Positions 1-8,869 of a DNA stretch of 43,510 nucleotides are shown here, piece by piece (positions within the stretch are counted from its first letter, which is position 1; each line of letters begins with the position of its first letter). The stretch comes from Planctomycetota bacterium. GTDB taxonomy: Bacteria > Planctomycetota > Planctomycetia > Gemmatales > Gemmataceae. The notes below the pieces were generated by a model. It did not search any database, was not told the origin of the DNA, and saw only the letters and a program-made list of their open reading frames with translations. The translations under genes were made by a program, and so were the position numbers. Where the stretch lies: contig JACPZP010000181.1 of the NCBI GenBank assembly GCA_016195405.1, positions 1 to 43,510 of the forward strand. Direction: 5' to 3'.

Positions 1-515
1 GGCTCGTCGAAGCCGGGGCCCGTTTTGTCCTAGTCGATTACGGCTACGATCCAGAGTACGGCAACCTTTGGGACAATCATCGCGCTCCGGGACAGAATCA
101 GCCGCACATCAGCGAAATGGCGAAGCTGCCTCATCATTTGGCCGGCACGGACCGCGGCTGCGGGGCCTTGATCGAAGACTTGCATCAGCGCGGCTTGCTC
201 GAAGAAACGCTGGTCGTCTTCCTGACGGAGTTTGGCCGCACGCCGCGCATCAACCGCGAAGGAGGCCGCGATCACTGGGGCAACGCCGGTTCGCTCTTCT
301 TTGCCGGCGGCGGCGTACGCGGCGGGCAGGTTATCGGTGGAACCGATCGCCACGCCGCCCATCCCACCGGAGCGCGATACGGCCCGTGGGACGTGGCCGC
401 CACAACCTACCGCGCTGTCGGCATCGACCCGGAGACGATCCTCTACGACCGCCAGCACCGGCCGATTCCCGTGCTGGCGCAGGGTGAGGTGATTCCGGGG
501 TTGCTGGGATGTTAG
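1..515 (+). CDS. DUF1501 family protein, C-terminal part (cut by window edge)
   Basis: The reading frame is open from base 3 and ends at a TAG at 513-515, so about 170 C-terminal residues are visible and the start lies outside the window. The stretch with GARFVLVDYG, the WDNH motif, the FLTEFGRTP motif and the later GGRDHWG motif is characteristic of DUF1501, a sulfatase-fold family very abundant in Planctomycetota. Such genes are usually found downstream of DUF1549/DUF1553 cytochrome-like partners, which would lie left of this window. The biochemical role of DUF1501 is not established. Family assignment is firm; function is not. Confidence 0.9.
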   Translation, partial: LVEAGARFVLVDYGYDPEYGNLWDNHRAPGQNQPHISEMAKLPHHLAGTDRGCGALIEDLHQRGLLEETLVVFLTEFGRTPRINREGGRDHWGNAGSLFFAGGGVRGGQVIGGTDRHAAHPTGARYGPWDVAATTYRAVGIDPETILYDRQHRPIPVLAQGEVIPGLLGC

Positions 516-637
516 AATGAACGAACTTTCGAGTGCATTGGAAAAAGGCCAAAGACGAAAATCTTTCGAGGCGTAGTGCGCTTGAGCTCGCAAAGACTGA
601 CTGTGATTGTGTTCCGATGCGATGAAGCGAGGCCGAC

Positions 638-964
638 ATGGATGGTGGCTGGGGAGATGCGCTTACGATCTTTTGGCGGAGCGTTGGATTCTACGTGTTT
701 CTCCCCGTCGCCAGTTTCGCTTGGACCGCGCTACAACTGGGAGTTTTGTTCGGGCGCGACCGCTCGGGCGTCATTGTCGCCATTCCAGTTCTGTATCTAG
801 TACTGGCTGCGATTGCTCTCGTTCTTAGCTGGCCTGCCGCATACGACCAATGGGAGCGATTCATTCTCTTCATGGCATTTGTAGGTATCCTCTTGGCACT
901 CGTAAACCTGAGCAGGGCAGTCGTCATGTTTTTCAACGCTTGCCGCTTTCGGCGCGATCTGTAA
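638..964 (+). CDS. small hypothetical membrane protein
   Basis: This 108-residue ORF starts at an ATG with only a weak purine stretch upstream (GCGAGG). It shows three hydrophobic segments, at about residues 15-35, 43-64 and 74-98, followed by a basic end with RFRRDL, so a small inner-membrane protein is likely. I do not recognise a family. It lies between the DUF1501 gene and the YVTN gene with no overlap. The regular hydrophobic pattern argues for a real gene, but codon evidence is limited by its length. Confidence 0.5.
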   Translation: MDGGWGDALTIFWRSVGFYVFLPVASFAWTALQLGVLFGRDRSGVIVAIPVLYLVLAAIALVLSWPAAYDQWERFILFMAFVGILLALVNLSRAVVMFFNACRFRRDL

Positions 965-995
965 TCGATGTGACTTTATGGTCTGGAGAACTCCC

Positions 996-2024
996 ATGCG
1001 TACCTACCTGTCTGCCGGCCTCCTCGGTTTGACATTCGCTATGAGCGTGCAGGCCCAGGAGTCACCTTCCCGGAAGCAAAAGCTCTACATCACCAACAGC
1101 GCCGGCAATGACGTCACTATCGTTGATGTCGCTACGAACAAGGTGATCAAGACGCTCGAAGTTGGTCCGCATCCGCACGGCATCGCGGCCCCGGATTCCG
1201 GTGGATTCATACTTGTCTCCATCGAGGGATCCAAACCCGGCGAATTGGTGTGGATCGATCCCGTCAAGGATGTAGTCACGCGGCGGATGCCGATTGGTCC
1301 GGCGCCAAACCAGCTTGCAGTCACGCCCGACGGCAAGTTCGCCTACGTGCCGGTCGACAACGGCACTTGGGAAGTGATCGACGTCAAAGAGGCTAAAATC
1401 GTCGAGCGCATCAAGACCGGCGGCCGGCCCCATAACACTGTGGCCAGCGCCGACGGCAAGTTCATGTATCTCGCTCCTATGGGCAAAACCCGCGAGGTCA
1501 CCATCGCCCTAGTCGCCGGCCACAAAGTCATCGGCACGCTTCCGTTCGGCGAGTCGGTTCGACCGATCGCGCTTGCCCATGACGGGACAAAGTTCTTCGC
1601 CAACGTCGATAATCTCATCGGCTTCGAGATGGCCGACATCGGCAAGCGCAAGGTTGTCGCCCGCATTGAATCGGAGTTGACGCCCGAACAGAAGAAGGTC
1701 CCGAGCCGCAGCCACGGTTTATGCTTGCGACCAGGTTCCAACGAAATCTGGACCTGCGATGTCGAACATCATGAGGTGCAGATATTCGATCTTTCTGGAG
1801 AAACGCCGAAGCAAAGCGGGAAGATCGCCATGGGCGGACGGGTCTACTGGCTCACGTTCAGCCCCGACGGCAAGTTGGCATACATCTCGGTGCGCAGCAA
1901 GAGCCAAATCGCCGTCGTGGACACCAAGACTCGGCAGATCGTGGCCAGCATTCAGGCCGGGCAGGAGCCCAAGCGGCTGATCGTGGTTGCGGTACCGATG
2001 CCCAACGGTGTAAATCGGCGTTAG
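996..2024 (+). CDS. secreted YVTN-type beta-propeller protein
   Basis: I start the gene at the second ATG (996) because GGAGA lies 8-12 bases upstream and the product then opens with a clean signal peptide (MRTYLSAGLLGLTF, then AQA-type cleavage near residue 20). The 342-residue product has repeated propeller blades, for example YITNSAGNDVTIVDVATNKV, TPDGKFAYVPVDNG, SADGKFMYL and SPDGKLAYISV. These belong to the YVTN/surface-layer propeller family, usually periplasmic or surface-exposed and thought to bind proteins or metals. It is followed after 3 bases by a small aspartic-protease gene, suggesting co-transcription. The ligand is unknown. Confidence 0.88.
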   Translation: MRTYLSAGLLGLTFAMSVQAQESPSRKQKLYITNSAGNDVTIVDVATNKVIKTLEVGPHPHGIAAPDSGGFILVSIEGSKPGELVWIDPVKDVVTRRMPIGPAPNQLAVTPDGKFAYVPVDNGTWEVIDVKEAKIVERIKTGGRPHNTVASADGKFMYLAPMGKTREVTIALVAGHKVIGTLPFGESVRPIALAHDGTKFFANVDNLIGFEMADIGKRKVVARIESELTPEQKKVPSRSHGLCLRPGSNEIWTCDVEHHEVQIFDLSGETPKQSGKIAMGGRVYWLTFSPDGKLAYISVRSKSQIAVVDTKTRQIVASIQAGQEPKRLIVVAVPMPNGVNRR

Positions 2025-2027
2025 AAT

Positions 2028-2432
2028 ATGGTTATGAAACCATCACCCGCCAATAACGGTGTCACTTCGATGGGCCTTACTCACGTCACGGTCAAACTTC
2101 GTCCATTGCCAAAAAGTCGCAAGAAGTACGAAGAGGACTTCTTGGTGGACACCGGCGCAACGGACTCGATGGCGCCTGCCAAGAAGTTGAAAAAGGCCGG
2201 GATCGAACCCATTGGCAAGATGGCTTACGAACTCGCCGACGGCAGGACAGTAGAATTCCCATTCGGTCTCGCCGTCATTGAGTTCATGGGCGAGATCACT
2301 TCCGGCCGTATCATATTCGGGCCCGACGACGCCGAACCGCTTCTGGGGGTGACCGCCCTGGAATCAGTCGGTATCATGGTCGATCCCGCGAGCCAACGGC
2401 TCAAGCGCTTGCCCGCGATTCCGTTGAAATAA
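2028..2432 (+). CDS. clan AA (retropepsin-like) aspartic protease
   Basis: The 134-residue protein carries the retropepsin-like active-site signature FLVDTGATDSM at about residues 42-52 and a second hydrophobic flap/core region ending in LLGVTALESVG. Clan AA enzymes work as dimers with one catalytic Asp per subunit; only one DTG is present here, as expected. No signal peptide is evident, so it is probably cytoplasmic. It sits 3 bases behind the propeller gene. The start is uncertain: ATG codons at 2028, 2034 and 2070 are in frame and none has a strong ribosome site; MGLTHVTVKL at 2070 resembles the common start of this family. Confidence 0.82.
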   Translation: MVMKPSPANNGVTSMGLTHVTVKLRPLPKSRKKYEEDFLVDTGATDSMAPAKKLKKAGIEPIGKMAYELADGRTVEFPFGLAVIEFMGEITSGRIIFGPDDAEPLLGVTALESVGIMVDPASQRLKRLPAIPLK

Positions 2433-2537
2433 GAAATGTCTCCGCCGGGTCCAATATTCGCGCCTGACCGGCGAATACCCCGTATCGCGGCTTTCTCGGA
2501 AAGCCAATTCGCATTCGTTCCATTGAGGAGTCATTCC

Positions 2538-3857
2538 ATGGTAAACCGCGTGCTGTACCGCGCCAAACTCTTCCGCGGCGCACTGTTTTTTGTGCTGGTG
2601 CTTGGTCTCATGGCCGGTGCCGCGCGAGCACAAGACCTCGCCAAAGCCAAAAAGGCCATCGTCGAGGACAAGGTCGTCGCCGGCGGCCCCAAGGATTTCA
2701 TGGAGGCGCGCTACCTTATTCTCAAAGGCTCTAACGAAGAAATCGGCATGGCTTTGGCTTTGATCGCCAAGGAGCGCTTCGCATGCAAACTTATTCCCAG
2801 CCCGGACCCGCTTCGGGCGCGCGTCCAGCGCCGCTTCATCGAGAAAAACTACCCCATCCTGTTCGACCGCATGCGCGGCGTAGCAGGGGCGTTCGGCGGC
2901 AAGCTCGACGATGATTCGCACAATTTCACCGGCCTTCACTATCCCAATTTCATTGGGGCCGGGGCGGGATGCTCAGTAATGTACTTTCCTCCCGGCGTGA
3001 CCTCGACGAAAAAGGGCATCATCAGCCGCGACTACGACTTCACCACCGGCACTTTCCGCGGCGCCAAGCCCAAAGACGGCGAACTCCCTTGTACTTCGAG
3101 GCCTTACATCATCGAAATGCATCCCGAGCGCGGCTATTCGTCGATCGCGCTTTGTTCCTACGACCTGTTGGGCGGCGTGCTCGACGGCATGAACTCCGAG
3201 GGTCTGACGGTCGCACTCCTGGCGGACGATGAACTCGCCAGCAAGTTCAAGATGGAGCCGGCCGGATTTGATACTGCGGGCCTAGGCGCGCTGCAGACGC
3301 AGCGCATGCTTCTCGACACCTGCGCCAACGTCGAAGAGGCCAAGGAAGCGCTCCTCTCCACGAAGCAATACTACGAGGCCATTCCCGTTCACTACATCAT
3401 CGCCGACCGTCACGGCAGCGCATTCGTCTGGGAATACTCGCACGCTCACAACAAAGAGTACATCATCGAAAACCCGGGCAAGCCGTTGGTTACGACCAAC
3501 TTCAGCCTGCACCGTTACCTGGAGGGAAAGAGGCCGCCCTCGACGGAGACCGCGAAGAAGGTCTGCCCGCGCTATTGCAAGCTTTGCGACAAGATCGCCG
3601 CCAATCCCGACAAGCTGACGCTCGACTTCATCAAAGAGACGCACAAGCTGGTCGACGCCGTCGGCAATCCGCCGAAGACTACGCAGCGGGCGTTGGGACG
3701 GACGCTGTGGCATACGCTGTATGTGCCCGAAGACGGCACGATGCAAGTCAGCTTCTACCTGCGCGATGAGCCCAATCCGGACGATCCGGCGCGGCCGAGA
3801 ATCGTTCGCTCGGAGTACCTGGAATATACGCTGAAAAACGCGAAATCGAGCAAGTAA
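2538..3857 (+). CDS. secreted Ntn-hydrolase of the C45 / linear-amide hydrolase type
   Basis: The ATG at 2538 is chosen because GAGGAG lies 9 bases upstream and a signal peptide follows (hydrophobic core FFVLVLGLMAG, then ARAQD). The 439-residue product matches the acyl-CoA:6-aminopenicillanate acyltransferase / choloylglycine-hydrolase superfamily. A Gly-Cys pair at Cys145 (codon 2970-2972), about 20 residues before a SRDYDF motif, fits the Ntn nucleophile, and later MNSEGLTVALL and LLDTCANVEEAKE are typical of the family. Known members mature by self-cleavage before the Cys, which would remove about 144 residues here. The substrate is likely an amide or peptide outside the cytoplasm, but cannot be named. 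Confidence 0.82.
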   Translation: MVNRVLYRAKLFRGALFFVLVLGLMAGAARAQDLAKAKKAIVEDKVVAGGPKDFMEARYLILKGSNEEIGMALALIAKERFACKLIPSPDPLRARVQRRFIEKNYPILFDRMRGVAGAFGGKLDDDSHNFTGLHYPNFIGAGAGCSVMYFPPGVTSTKKGIISRDYDFTTGTFRGAKPKDGELPCTSRPYIIEMHPERGYSSIALCSYDLLGGVLDGMNSEGLTVALLADDELASKFKMEPAGFDTAGLGALQTQRMLLDTCANVEEAKEALLSTKQYYEAIPVHYIIADRHGSAFVWEYSHAHNKEYIIENPGKPLVTTNFSLHRYLEGKRPPSTETAKKVCPRYCKLCDKIAANPDKLTLDFIKETHKLVDAVGNPPKTTQRALGRTLWHTLYVPEDGTMQVSFYLRDEPNPDDPARPRIVRSEYLEYTLKNAKSSK

Positions 3858-3880
3858 GTGTCTTGCGAAGTTGATAGAAA

Positions 3881-3917
3881 GAAGGATGCCGGGCAGCGCC
3901 CGGCATCCTTCCTTTTT
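3881..3917 (+). terminator. Rho-independent terminator
   Basis: A perfect 14-bp stem (3881-3894 with 3898-3911), three-base loop AGC, is followed by C and five T. It lies 24 bases past the stop of the Ntn-hydrolase gene and before the PQQ-propeller gene, so it separates two transcription units. Confidence 0.85.
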
Positions 3918-3978
3918 GCATCTTTGTTACACGGCGGGCTTACGCCGCGCCGCTCGCCAAACCTGACCGGAGCATTCC

Positions 3979-5250
3979 ATGAAGCTTGCCACTGTTGCGC
4001 ACCTCGGCCTTTTTGTCGTCTTGAATTTCGCCGGCGGCGCACAGGCCGACAATTGGCCGAGCTGGCGCGGGCCGGAGGGCAACGGCATCTCCAAGGAAAC
4101 CGGCCTGCCCGTCGAGTGGGACGAGGCCAAGAATGTCGTCTGGACGCTCCCTTTGCCGGGCCGCGGCGGCGCCACGCCCGTGATTTGGGGCGATCGCATC
4201 TTTCTGACGAGCGGCGAAGGAAACGATCAGGTGCTTCTGTGCATCAGCACCGCCGGCAAAGAGCTGTGGAAGCGCAAGGTCGGCACCGGCGGGCGTGCCA
4301 GCATTAAGGGCGATGAAGCCAATGAAGCTTCTGCTTCACCCAGCACCGACGGCAAGCACGTCTACGCCTTCGTCGGCACCGGCAATCTCGCCTGCTTCGA
4401 CTTCGACGGCAAGGAGATTTGGAACGTCAACATCCAGGACCGCTACGGCAAGTTCAAAATCCAGCACGGCCTGCACTCGACGCCGTTGCTCTACGAGGAC
4501 CGGTTGTACTTGTCGCTGCTGCATTCCAACGGCCATTGGGTCATCGCCATCGACAAGACCAACGGCAAAGAGGTCTGGAAGGTCGAGCGCAAGAGCGATG
4601 CCAAAGGGGAAGCACGCGAAGCGTACACGTCACCGTGTTTGTGGCACGACGGCAAAGAAACGCATTTAATCGTAAGCGGCTGCGACTATGCCACCGCCCA
4701 TCGCCTCAAGGACGGCAAGGAGATGTGGAGATTAGGCGATTTGAGCCCCAAGGATCGCTCCGCCTTTGCTTTTCGCATTATTTCTTCGCCGGTTCCAAGC
4801 CCCGATCTGCTCGTCGTGCCGACGGCGCGCGGCGGCCTGGTCGTGGCGCTCAAGCCCGGAGCGCAAGGTGCCGTCAACAGCGGCAGTGAATTCGAACTGT
4901 GGCGTAAAGCCAAGGGCGCGCCCGACGTTCCTACGCCGCTGATCCACGATGGCTTGGTTTATCTTTGCCGCGAGAACGGCGTGTTGAATTGCTGGGACGC
5001 CAAGAGCGGCAACCAAATTTATCAAGAGGCCCTTGAACGCGACCGCTATCGCGCCTCGCCGGTTTACGTCGATGGCCGCATTTACATCGCTTCGCGCAAC
5101 GGCACGTTCAGCGTGATCAAAGCCGGCCCGAAGTTTCAGCTACTGGCGACCAACCGCTTGAACGATTCTTTCACGGCATCGCCGGCGGTCGCGGATGGAC
5201 GCATCTATTGGCGAGGTTTCAACGCGCTCTACGCCATCGGGAACAAGTGA
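3979..5250 (+). CDS. secreted PQQ-like beta-propeller protein (BamB-like fold)
   Basis: The start at 3979 has CGGAG 8 bases upstream and yields a signal peptide ending near AGGAQA. The 423-residue protein starts with NWPSWRGPEGNGIS, the standard opening of a very large planctomycete PQQ-propeller family, and shows repeated blades such as LLCISTAGKELWKRKV, NLACFDFDGKEIWNV and ALYAIGNK. These proteins are exported; most are annotated as PQQ-binding-like, but no quinoprotein dehydrogenase active site is visible, so a structural or binding role is more likely than catalysis. Its TGA overlaps the ATG of the next gene by one base (TGATG), so the two are translationally coupled. Confidence 0.9.
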   Translation: MKLATVAHLGLFVVLNFAGGAQADNWPSWRGPEGNGISKETGLPVEWDEAKNVVWTLPLPGRGGATPVIWGDRIFLTSGEGNDQVLLCISTAGKELWKRKVGTGGRASIKGDEANEASASPSTDGKHVYAFVGTGNLACFDFDGKEIWNVNIQDRYGKFKIQHGLHSTPLLYEDRLYLSLLHSNGHWVIAIDKTNGKEVWKVERKSDAKGEAREAYTSPCLWHDGKETHLIVSGCDYATAHRLKDGKEMWRLGDLSPKDRSAFAFRIISSPVPSPDLLVVPTARGGLVVALKPGAQGAVNSGSEFELWRKAKGAPDVPTPLIHDGLVYLCRENGVLNCWDAKSGNQIYQEALERDRYRASPVYVDGRIYIASRNGTFSVIKAGPKFQLLATNRLNDSFTASPAVADGRIYWRGFNALYAIGNK

Positions 5251-6446
5251 TGCAGCCCCAAGGTCTGCAGCCCCAGGGTCGGCTTAGCTCCATCGACGCC
5301 TACCGCGGCTTCGTCATGTTCCTGATGATGGCCGAAGCGTTGCACCTGAGCAGGGTGGCGCGCGCCTTTCCCCAAAGTGAATTCTGCTCGTTCCTAGCGT
5401 ATCATCAAACCCATGTTGAGTGGCAAGGCTGCTCGCTGCATGATCTGATACAGCCGTCGTTTTCGTTTCTGGTCGGTGTGGCCCTGCCATTTTCCCTGGC
5501 GAGTCGGATTGGCCGCGGCCAGCCGATGTGGCGGATGACGCTCCACGCCGCCTGGCGGGCGATTGTTTTGGTGCTTCTGGGAATCTTCTTGCGTTCAACC
5601 GGTGAAAGACAAACGCAAACGAACTTCACTTTCGAAGACACACTGACGCAGATCGGGTTGGGTTATTTCTTTCTCTACTTGATCGGTCTTGTCAGGCCGC
5701 TGTGGCAGTGGGTGGCGCTGGCGGCCATACTTGTTGGATACGGGGCGGCGTTCGCGCTTTACCCGGTGCCGGGCTCTGATTTCAACTATCAGGCGGTGGG
5801 CGTGGCCGCGGATTGGCCACATCACCTGCGAGGATTCGCGGCCCATTGGGATAAGAACACAAACCTTGCGTCACGCTTCGACACCTGGTTCTTAAACCTA
5901 TTCGCGCGCCAGCATCCGTTTACGCACAACGGCGGCGGTTATGCAACCTTGAGCTTCATTCCGACTTTGGGGACGATGATTCTCGGCTTGATCGCGGGGG
6001 GCTGGCTGCGCGAAGAAGGCACTGCAGCCAGAAAAATCCTGCGTCTTGTTCTCCCGGGACTTGTTTGCCTCGCCGCCGGCTGGGGTCTCGACGCGGCCGG
6101 CATCTGTCCGAGCGTCAAGCGCATCTGGACTCCGGCCTGGGTCCTCTACAGCGGCGGCTGGTGCTTTCTAATTCTGGCCGCACTTTACCTTGTGATGGAC
6201 ATTGCCGGATTCCAAGCGTGGGCGTTTCCGCTCAAAGTAATCGGCATGAACTCCATCGCCGCCTATTGCATGGCCCACCTGATCGGGGGCTTTGTGCTCA
6301 CGTCATTCCGAAAGCATCTTGGCGGCGATTTATTCAAAGTCTTCGGCCCTAACTATGAGCCGCTTGTAACAGGCATAGCGCTGCTAGGCGTCTATTGGCT
6401 TATTCTGTATTGGATGTACCGGCGCGGCCTTTTTCTACGGATCTGA
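5250..6446 (+). CDS. DUF5009 / heparan-alpha-glucosaminide N-acetyltransferase-like membrane protein
   Basis: The likely start is the ATG at 5250 within TGATG, giving 398 residues. The opening RLSSIDAYRGFVMFLMM and the HDLIQPSFSFLVG motif match the DUF5009/HGSNAT-like multi-pass acyltransferase family. About ten hydrophobic segments are visible. Relatives transfer acyl groups across a membrane to sugars, with a His as key residue; several His are present in the first loop. The N terminus contains a short direct repeat (QPQGLQPQGR) encoded by two 15-bp near-identical units at 5253-5282. Coupling to the PQQ propeller suggests a joint envelope role, which is inference. Confidence 0.8.
   Translation: MQPQGLQPQGRLSSIDAYRGFVMFLMMAEALHLSRVARAFPQSEFCSFLAYHQTHVEWQGCSLHDLIQPSFSFLVGVALPFSLASRIGRGQPMWRMTLHAAWRAIVLVLLGIFLRSTGERQTQTNFTFEDTLTQIGLGYFFLYLIGLVRPLWQWVALAAILVGYGAAFALYPVPGSDFNYQAVGVAADWPHHLRGFAAHWDKNTNLASRFDTWFLNLFARQHPFTHNGGGYATLSFIPTLGTMILGLIAGGWLREEGTAARKILRLVLPGLVCLAAGWGLDAAGICPSVKRIWTPAWVLYSGGWCFLILAALYLVMDIAGFQAWAFPLKVIGMNSIAAYCMAHLIGGFVLTSFRKHLGGDLFKVFGPNYEPLVTGIALLGVYWLILYWMYRRGLFLRI
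5253..5282 (+). repeat. 15-bp tandem duplication at a gene start
   Basis: Two 15-base units, CAGCCCCAAGGTCTG and CAGCCCCAGGGTCGG, follow directly after the ATG of the acyltransferase-like gene and encode QPQGL and QPQGR. It is in frame and only extends the cytoplasmic N terminus. Confidence 0.6.
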
Positions 6447-6462
6447 ATCCGCAAGGCGATTC

Positions 6463-7332
6463 ATGACGTGGGTCATATTCTTCTTCGGAACCGGTCTGGC
6501 GTACTTTACAGGCGTCGGGCTACAGCTCCTTGCAATCGTCAATGCCTGGCGATGGCGCGGCAAGTGGCTTAGCCGCATCATTACGTTGCTGAGCGTGTTC
6601 GGTCTAATCCTCGTGTTGCTTTCGGCCGCGCCGTTGCCGTACTGGCTGTATGCAATTGCGTTCACGTCGTCGTTGGCTTGGCTCGGTGCGGAGCGCTTGG
6701 AGCGTCTAGCGCGGATTCGTCGGCCGCTCCGCTGGCTAGCCGGCGGCGTTTGGTTGCTCGCCCTGCTATGGGAGTTGCCTCATCAGCTTTCTCCGAATGT
6801 GCCGCAACTGGGCAAGCCGCGCCTGGTCCTCGTCGGCGATTCCGTTGCAGCCGGCGCCGGAGAAAGCGGAGTCACTCCCTGGCCCGCGTTGATGGCGCGC
6901 GAACATTCCCTCGAAATGCTCGACCTTTCCCACCCTGGAGCCAAGGTGCGCTCCGCGGCGAAGCGAGTCGGTGAACAGCTGTTGAGAGACGACGACTTTG
7001 TCCTTCTGGAAATCGGCGGAAATGATGTGCTCGGCGGCACACCCGTGGCGGACTTTGAACGCGGCCTGGAAGGACTGCTAAGTCGGGTTTGCGGCTCGAA
7101 CCGCTTCGTTCTCATGTTTGAATTGCCGACGCCGCCCTTTTGCAACGACTATGGCCTCACGCAGCGCCGCCTCGCTGTACGGCATGGCGTTCGCCTGATC
7201 CCAAAGCGCATTTTGATAGGCGTAATCACCGGCGACGGAGCGACTATCGATTCCATTCATCTCACAACTTCGGGGCATAAGCGCATGGCGGAAGCGGTGT
7301 GGAGCGTCATCGGCGCCGCATACGAGCATTGA
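6463..7332 (+). CDS. SGNH/GDSL hydrolase with N-terminal membrane segments
   Basis: This 289-residue protein has about four hydrophobic segments in residues 1-105 and then an SGNH hydrolase domain. Block I is VGDSVAAG with nucleophile Ser127, block III is GGND with Asn187, and block V is DSIHL with Asp263 and His266, so the catalytic set is complete. Such enzymes are esterases, lipases or deacetylases; membrane-anchored ones often act on cell-envelope sugars. It lies 16 bases after the acyltransferase-like gene with AAGG before the start, so an acyltransferase/esterase pair acting on the same envelope polymer is an attractive inference. It ends 6 bases from the convergent CPBP gene. Confidence 0.88.
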   Translation: MTWVIFFFGTGLAYFTGVGLQLLAIVNAWRWRGKWLSRIITLLSVFGLILVLLSAAPLPYWLYAIAFTSSLAWLGAERLERLARIRRPLRWLAGGVWLLALLWELPHQLSPNVPQLGKPRLVLVGDSVAAGAGESGVTPWPALMAREHSLEMLDLSHPGAKVRSAAKRVGEQLLRDDDFVLLEIGGNDVLGGTPVADFERGLEGLLSRVCGSNRFVLMFELPTPPFCNDYGLTQRRLAVRHGVRLIPKRILIGVITGDGATIDSIHLTTSGHKRMAEAVWSVIGAAYEH

Positions 7333-7338
7333 GTTCAG

Positions 7339-8772
7339 TTAACCTCCCAGCACGAGGATCACGAACAGGACGAGCAGCCCGTTGTTGAGGGCGTGTCCGA
7401 CCATGCAGGGAACCAGGCTGCCGCGCCATTCCCGCGCGATCGTTAGCCCGTATGCGATGGACATGAGCGCCGGGATGGCGACGAAGCCTTGAGGATGAAT
7501 GGCCGCGAAGAAAAAGCTGACCACCGTGCTGCTGGCAACCACGCTCACCAGCCAAGCCCAGTGTCTCGTGAGTTCCCGGATGTGTCGATAGAGCACGCCG
7601 CGGAACATGGTTTCCTCGACGATCGGTGCAATGATGCACGCCAGGATCGCCATTTGCGCGCGCGTCCAAGCATCGCCGTCGGCCAGGAGTTCCACGATCG
7701 GGTGGATGGGCACATCCTGTTGGCCAAATCCTGCCAAGATCCCTTGCCGTAGCGATGCCAAGAGCAACGTCAGGAGCAATCCGATCGCGATGATCGGCAT
7801 CGACATGACATAGCAGGAGACGCCGATCCAAGGCTCCAGCGCCGGGCTGCGTCCAGCGGTCCAGCCGATGTCGCGGACGACCTGACTCCAGGGAATGCCG
7901 CGGGCGACGGGCCAGGCGAGGGCGGCCAAGCTGCCGACCGAAAGGACCGCGCCTTTCACCAACATTGATGCGCGCCAAGGCAAGAGCGGCAGAAAGATCT
8001 GCAGGAGAATGAAGAGCGCAAGCCAAAGTGCGAACGTTTCAGCGTAAATGCCACCGTTGCCCGAACCCGTAACGATGCCGCCCTGTAACTTTCGGCTGCA
8101 AAGTAGCGCGAGAAATACGACCAGGCCGACAAAGCCTGCGAAGCCGACCACGATGGCGACGCCCAACCCGACAACAAAGGTGAGAAATGTCCAATTGGCT
8201 TTTGCCGTTACTTGTTCGCGTGCGGCCGACTGTTGCGTTGCTGGATTCAAGGCCAGCTCGCCAAACCAACCCAAGCGATCGCGCAACCAATCTCTTTCGG
8301 CTTGTGATACCGATGGCGCCTTCCAACGCTCCTGCTCGTAGTCGCCGTAAAGCCGGATGAGGATAGCGCGGATCGATTCATCATCGTCAGGCAATTGATC
8401 GAGTGCGACAAGCGCGTCTTTGGGCCCGCCCAATTCCCCAGCGAGAATTGCAAAGCGAAGTCGCTGCGGCAATCCTCCCTTATCCAGCGATTCGGCTTGC
8501 TTTAACTGGTCCTCTTTGCCAGCGTGAAAGACTGCTTCCGTTCCAACGATATAGCGCGCCTGCATCTCGAACACGATCAACTCAAGCCGTTCTTGCTGTG
8601 GCTTGGTTTGGGGCGACTCGTCCGCCATGTTTTGCAGCGCAACAAAGCCGACGAGAAGCACGACAATCACGAACCAGGCCGTGAGCGTCCAACCCTTCCT
8701 CTTGGCTGGCGTAGGCGACCAGATCTCTTGATCGAAGAACGCGCCTTCAGGTTCGTCAAAGTCGGGCTGCAT
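7339..8772 (-). CDS. CPBP family intramembrane metalloprotease
   Basis: The start is the ATG at 8772, preceded by AGAAGGA at 6-8 bases, giving 477 residues. A single hydrophobic segment (about residues 25-42) and a soluble linker precede about eight further membrane segments. The CPBP (CaaX protease/bacteriocin-processing) motifs are visible near the C terminus: EETMFRG, the FFFAAIH helix and HALNNG. These supply the conserved Glu-Glu-Arg and His residues that coordinate the catalytic metal. Bacterial CPBP proteins process prenylated or small peptides, or cleave anti-sigma factors; the substrate here is unknown. A 97-bp divergent region separates it from the next gene. Confidence 0.87.
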   Translation of the reverse strand: MQPDFDEPEGAFFDQEIWSPTPAKRKGWTLTAWFVIVVLLVGFVALQNMADESPQTKPQQERLELIVFEMQARYIVGTEAVFHAGKEDQLKQAESLDKGGLPQRLRFAILAGELGGPKDALVALDQLPDDDESIRAILIRLYGDYEQERWKAPSVSQAERDWLRDRLGWFGELALNPATQQSAAREQVTAKANWTFLTFVVGLGVAIVVGFAGFVGLVVFLALLCSRKLQGGIVTGSGNGGIYAETFALWLALFILLQIFLPLLPWRASMLVKGAVLSVGSLAALAWPVARGIPWSQVVRDIGWTAGRSPALEPWIGVSCYVMSMPIIAIGLLLTLLLASLRQGILAGFGQQDVPIHPIVELLADGDAWTRAQMAILACIIAPIVEETMFRGVLYRHIRELTRHWAWLVSVVASSTVVSFFFAAIHPQGFVAIPALMSIAYGLTIAREWRGSLVPCMVGHALNNGLLVLFVILVLGG

Positions 8773-8869
8773 GAATGTCCTTCTGGCAATGTTGAGTCCG
8801 CGCCGCGGCACTTCTGATATTATGACCCGAAACTGATCGAAGGCGCGGTTCGAATAATCGGATATAGCA

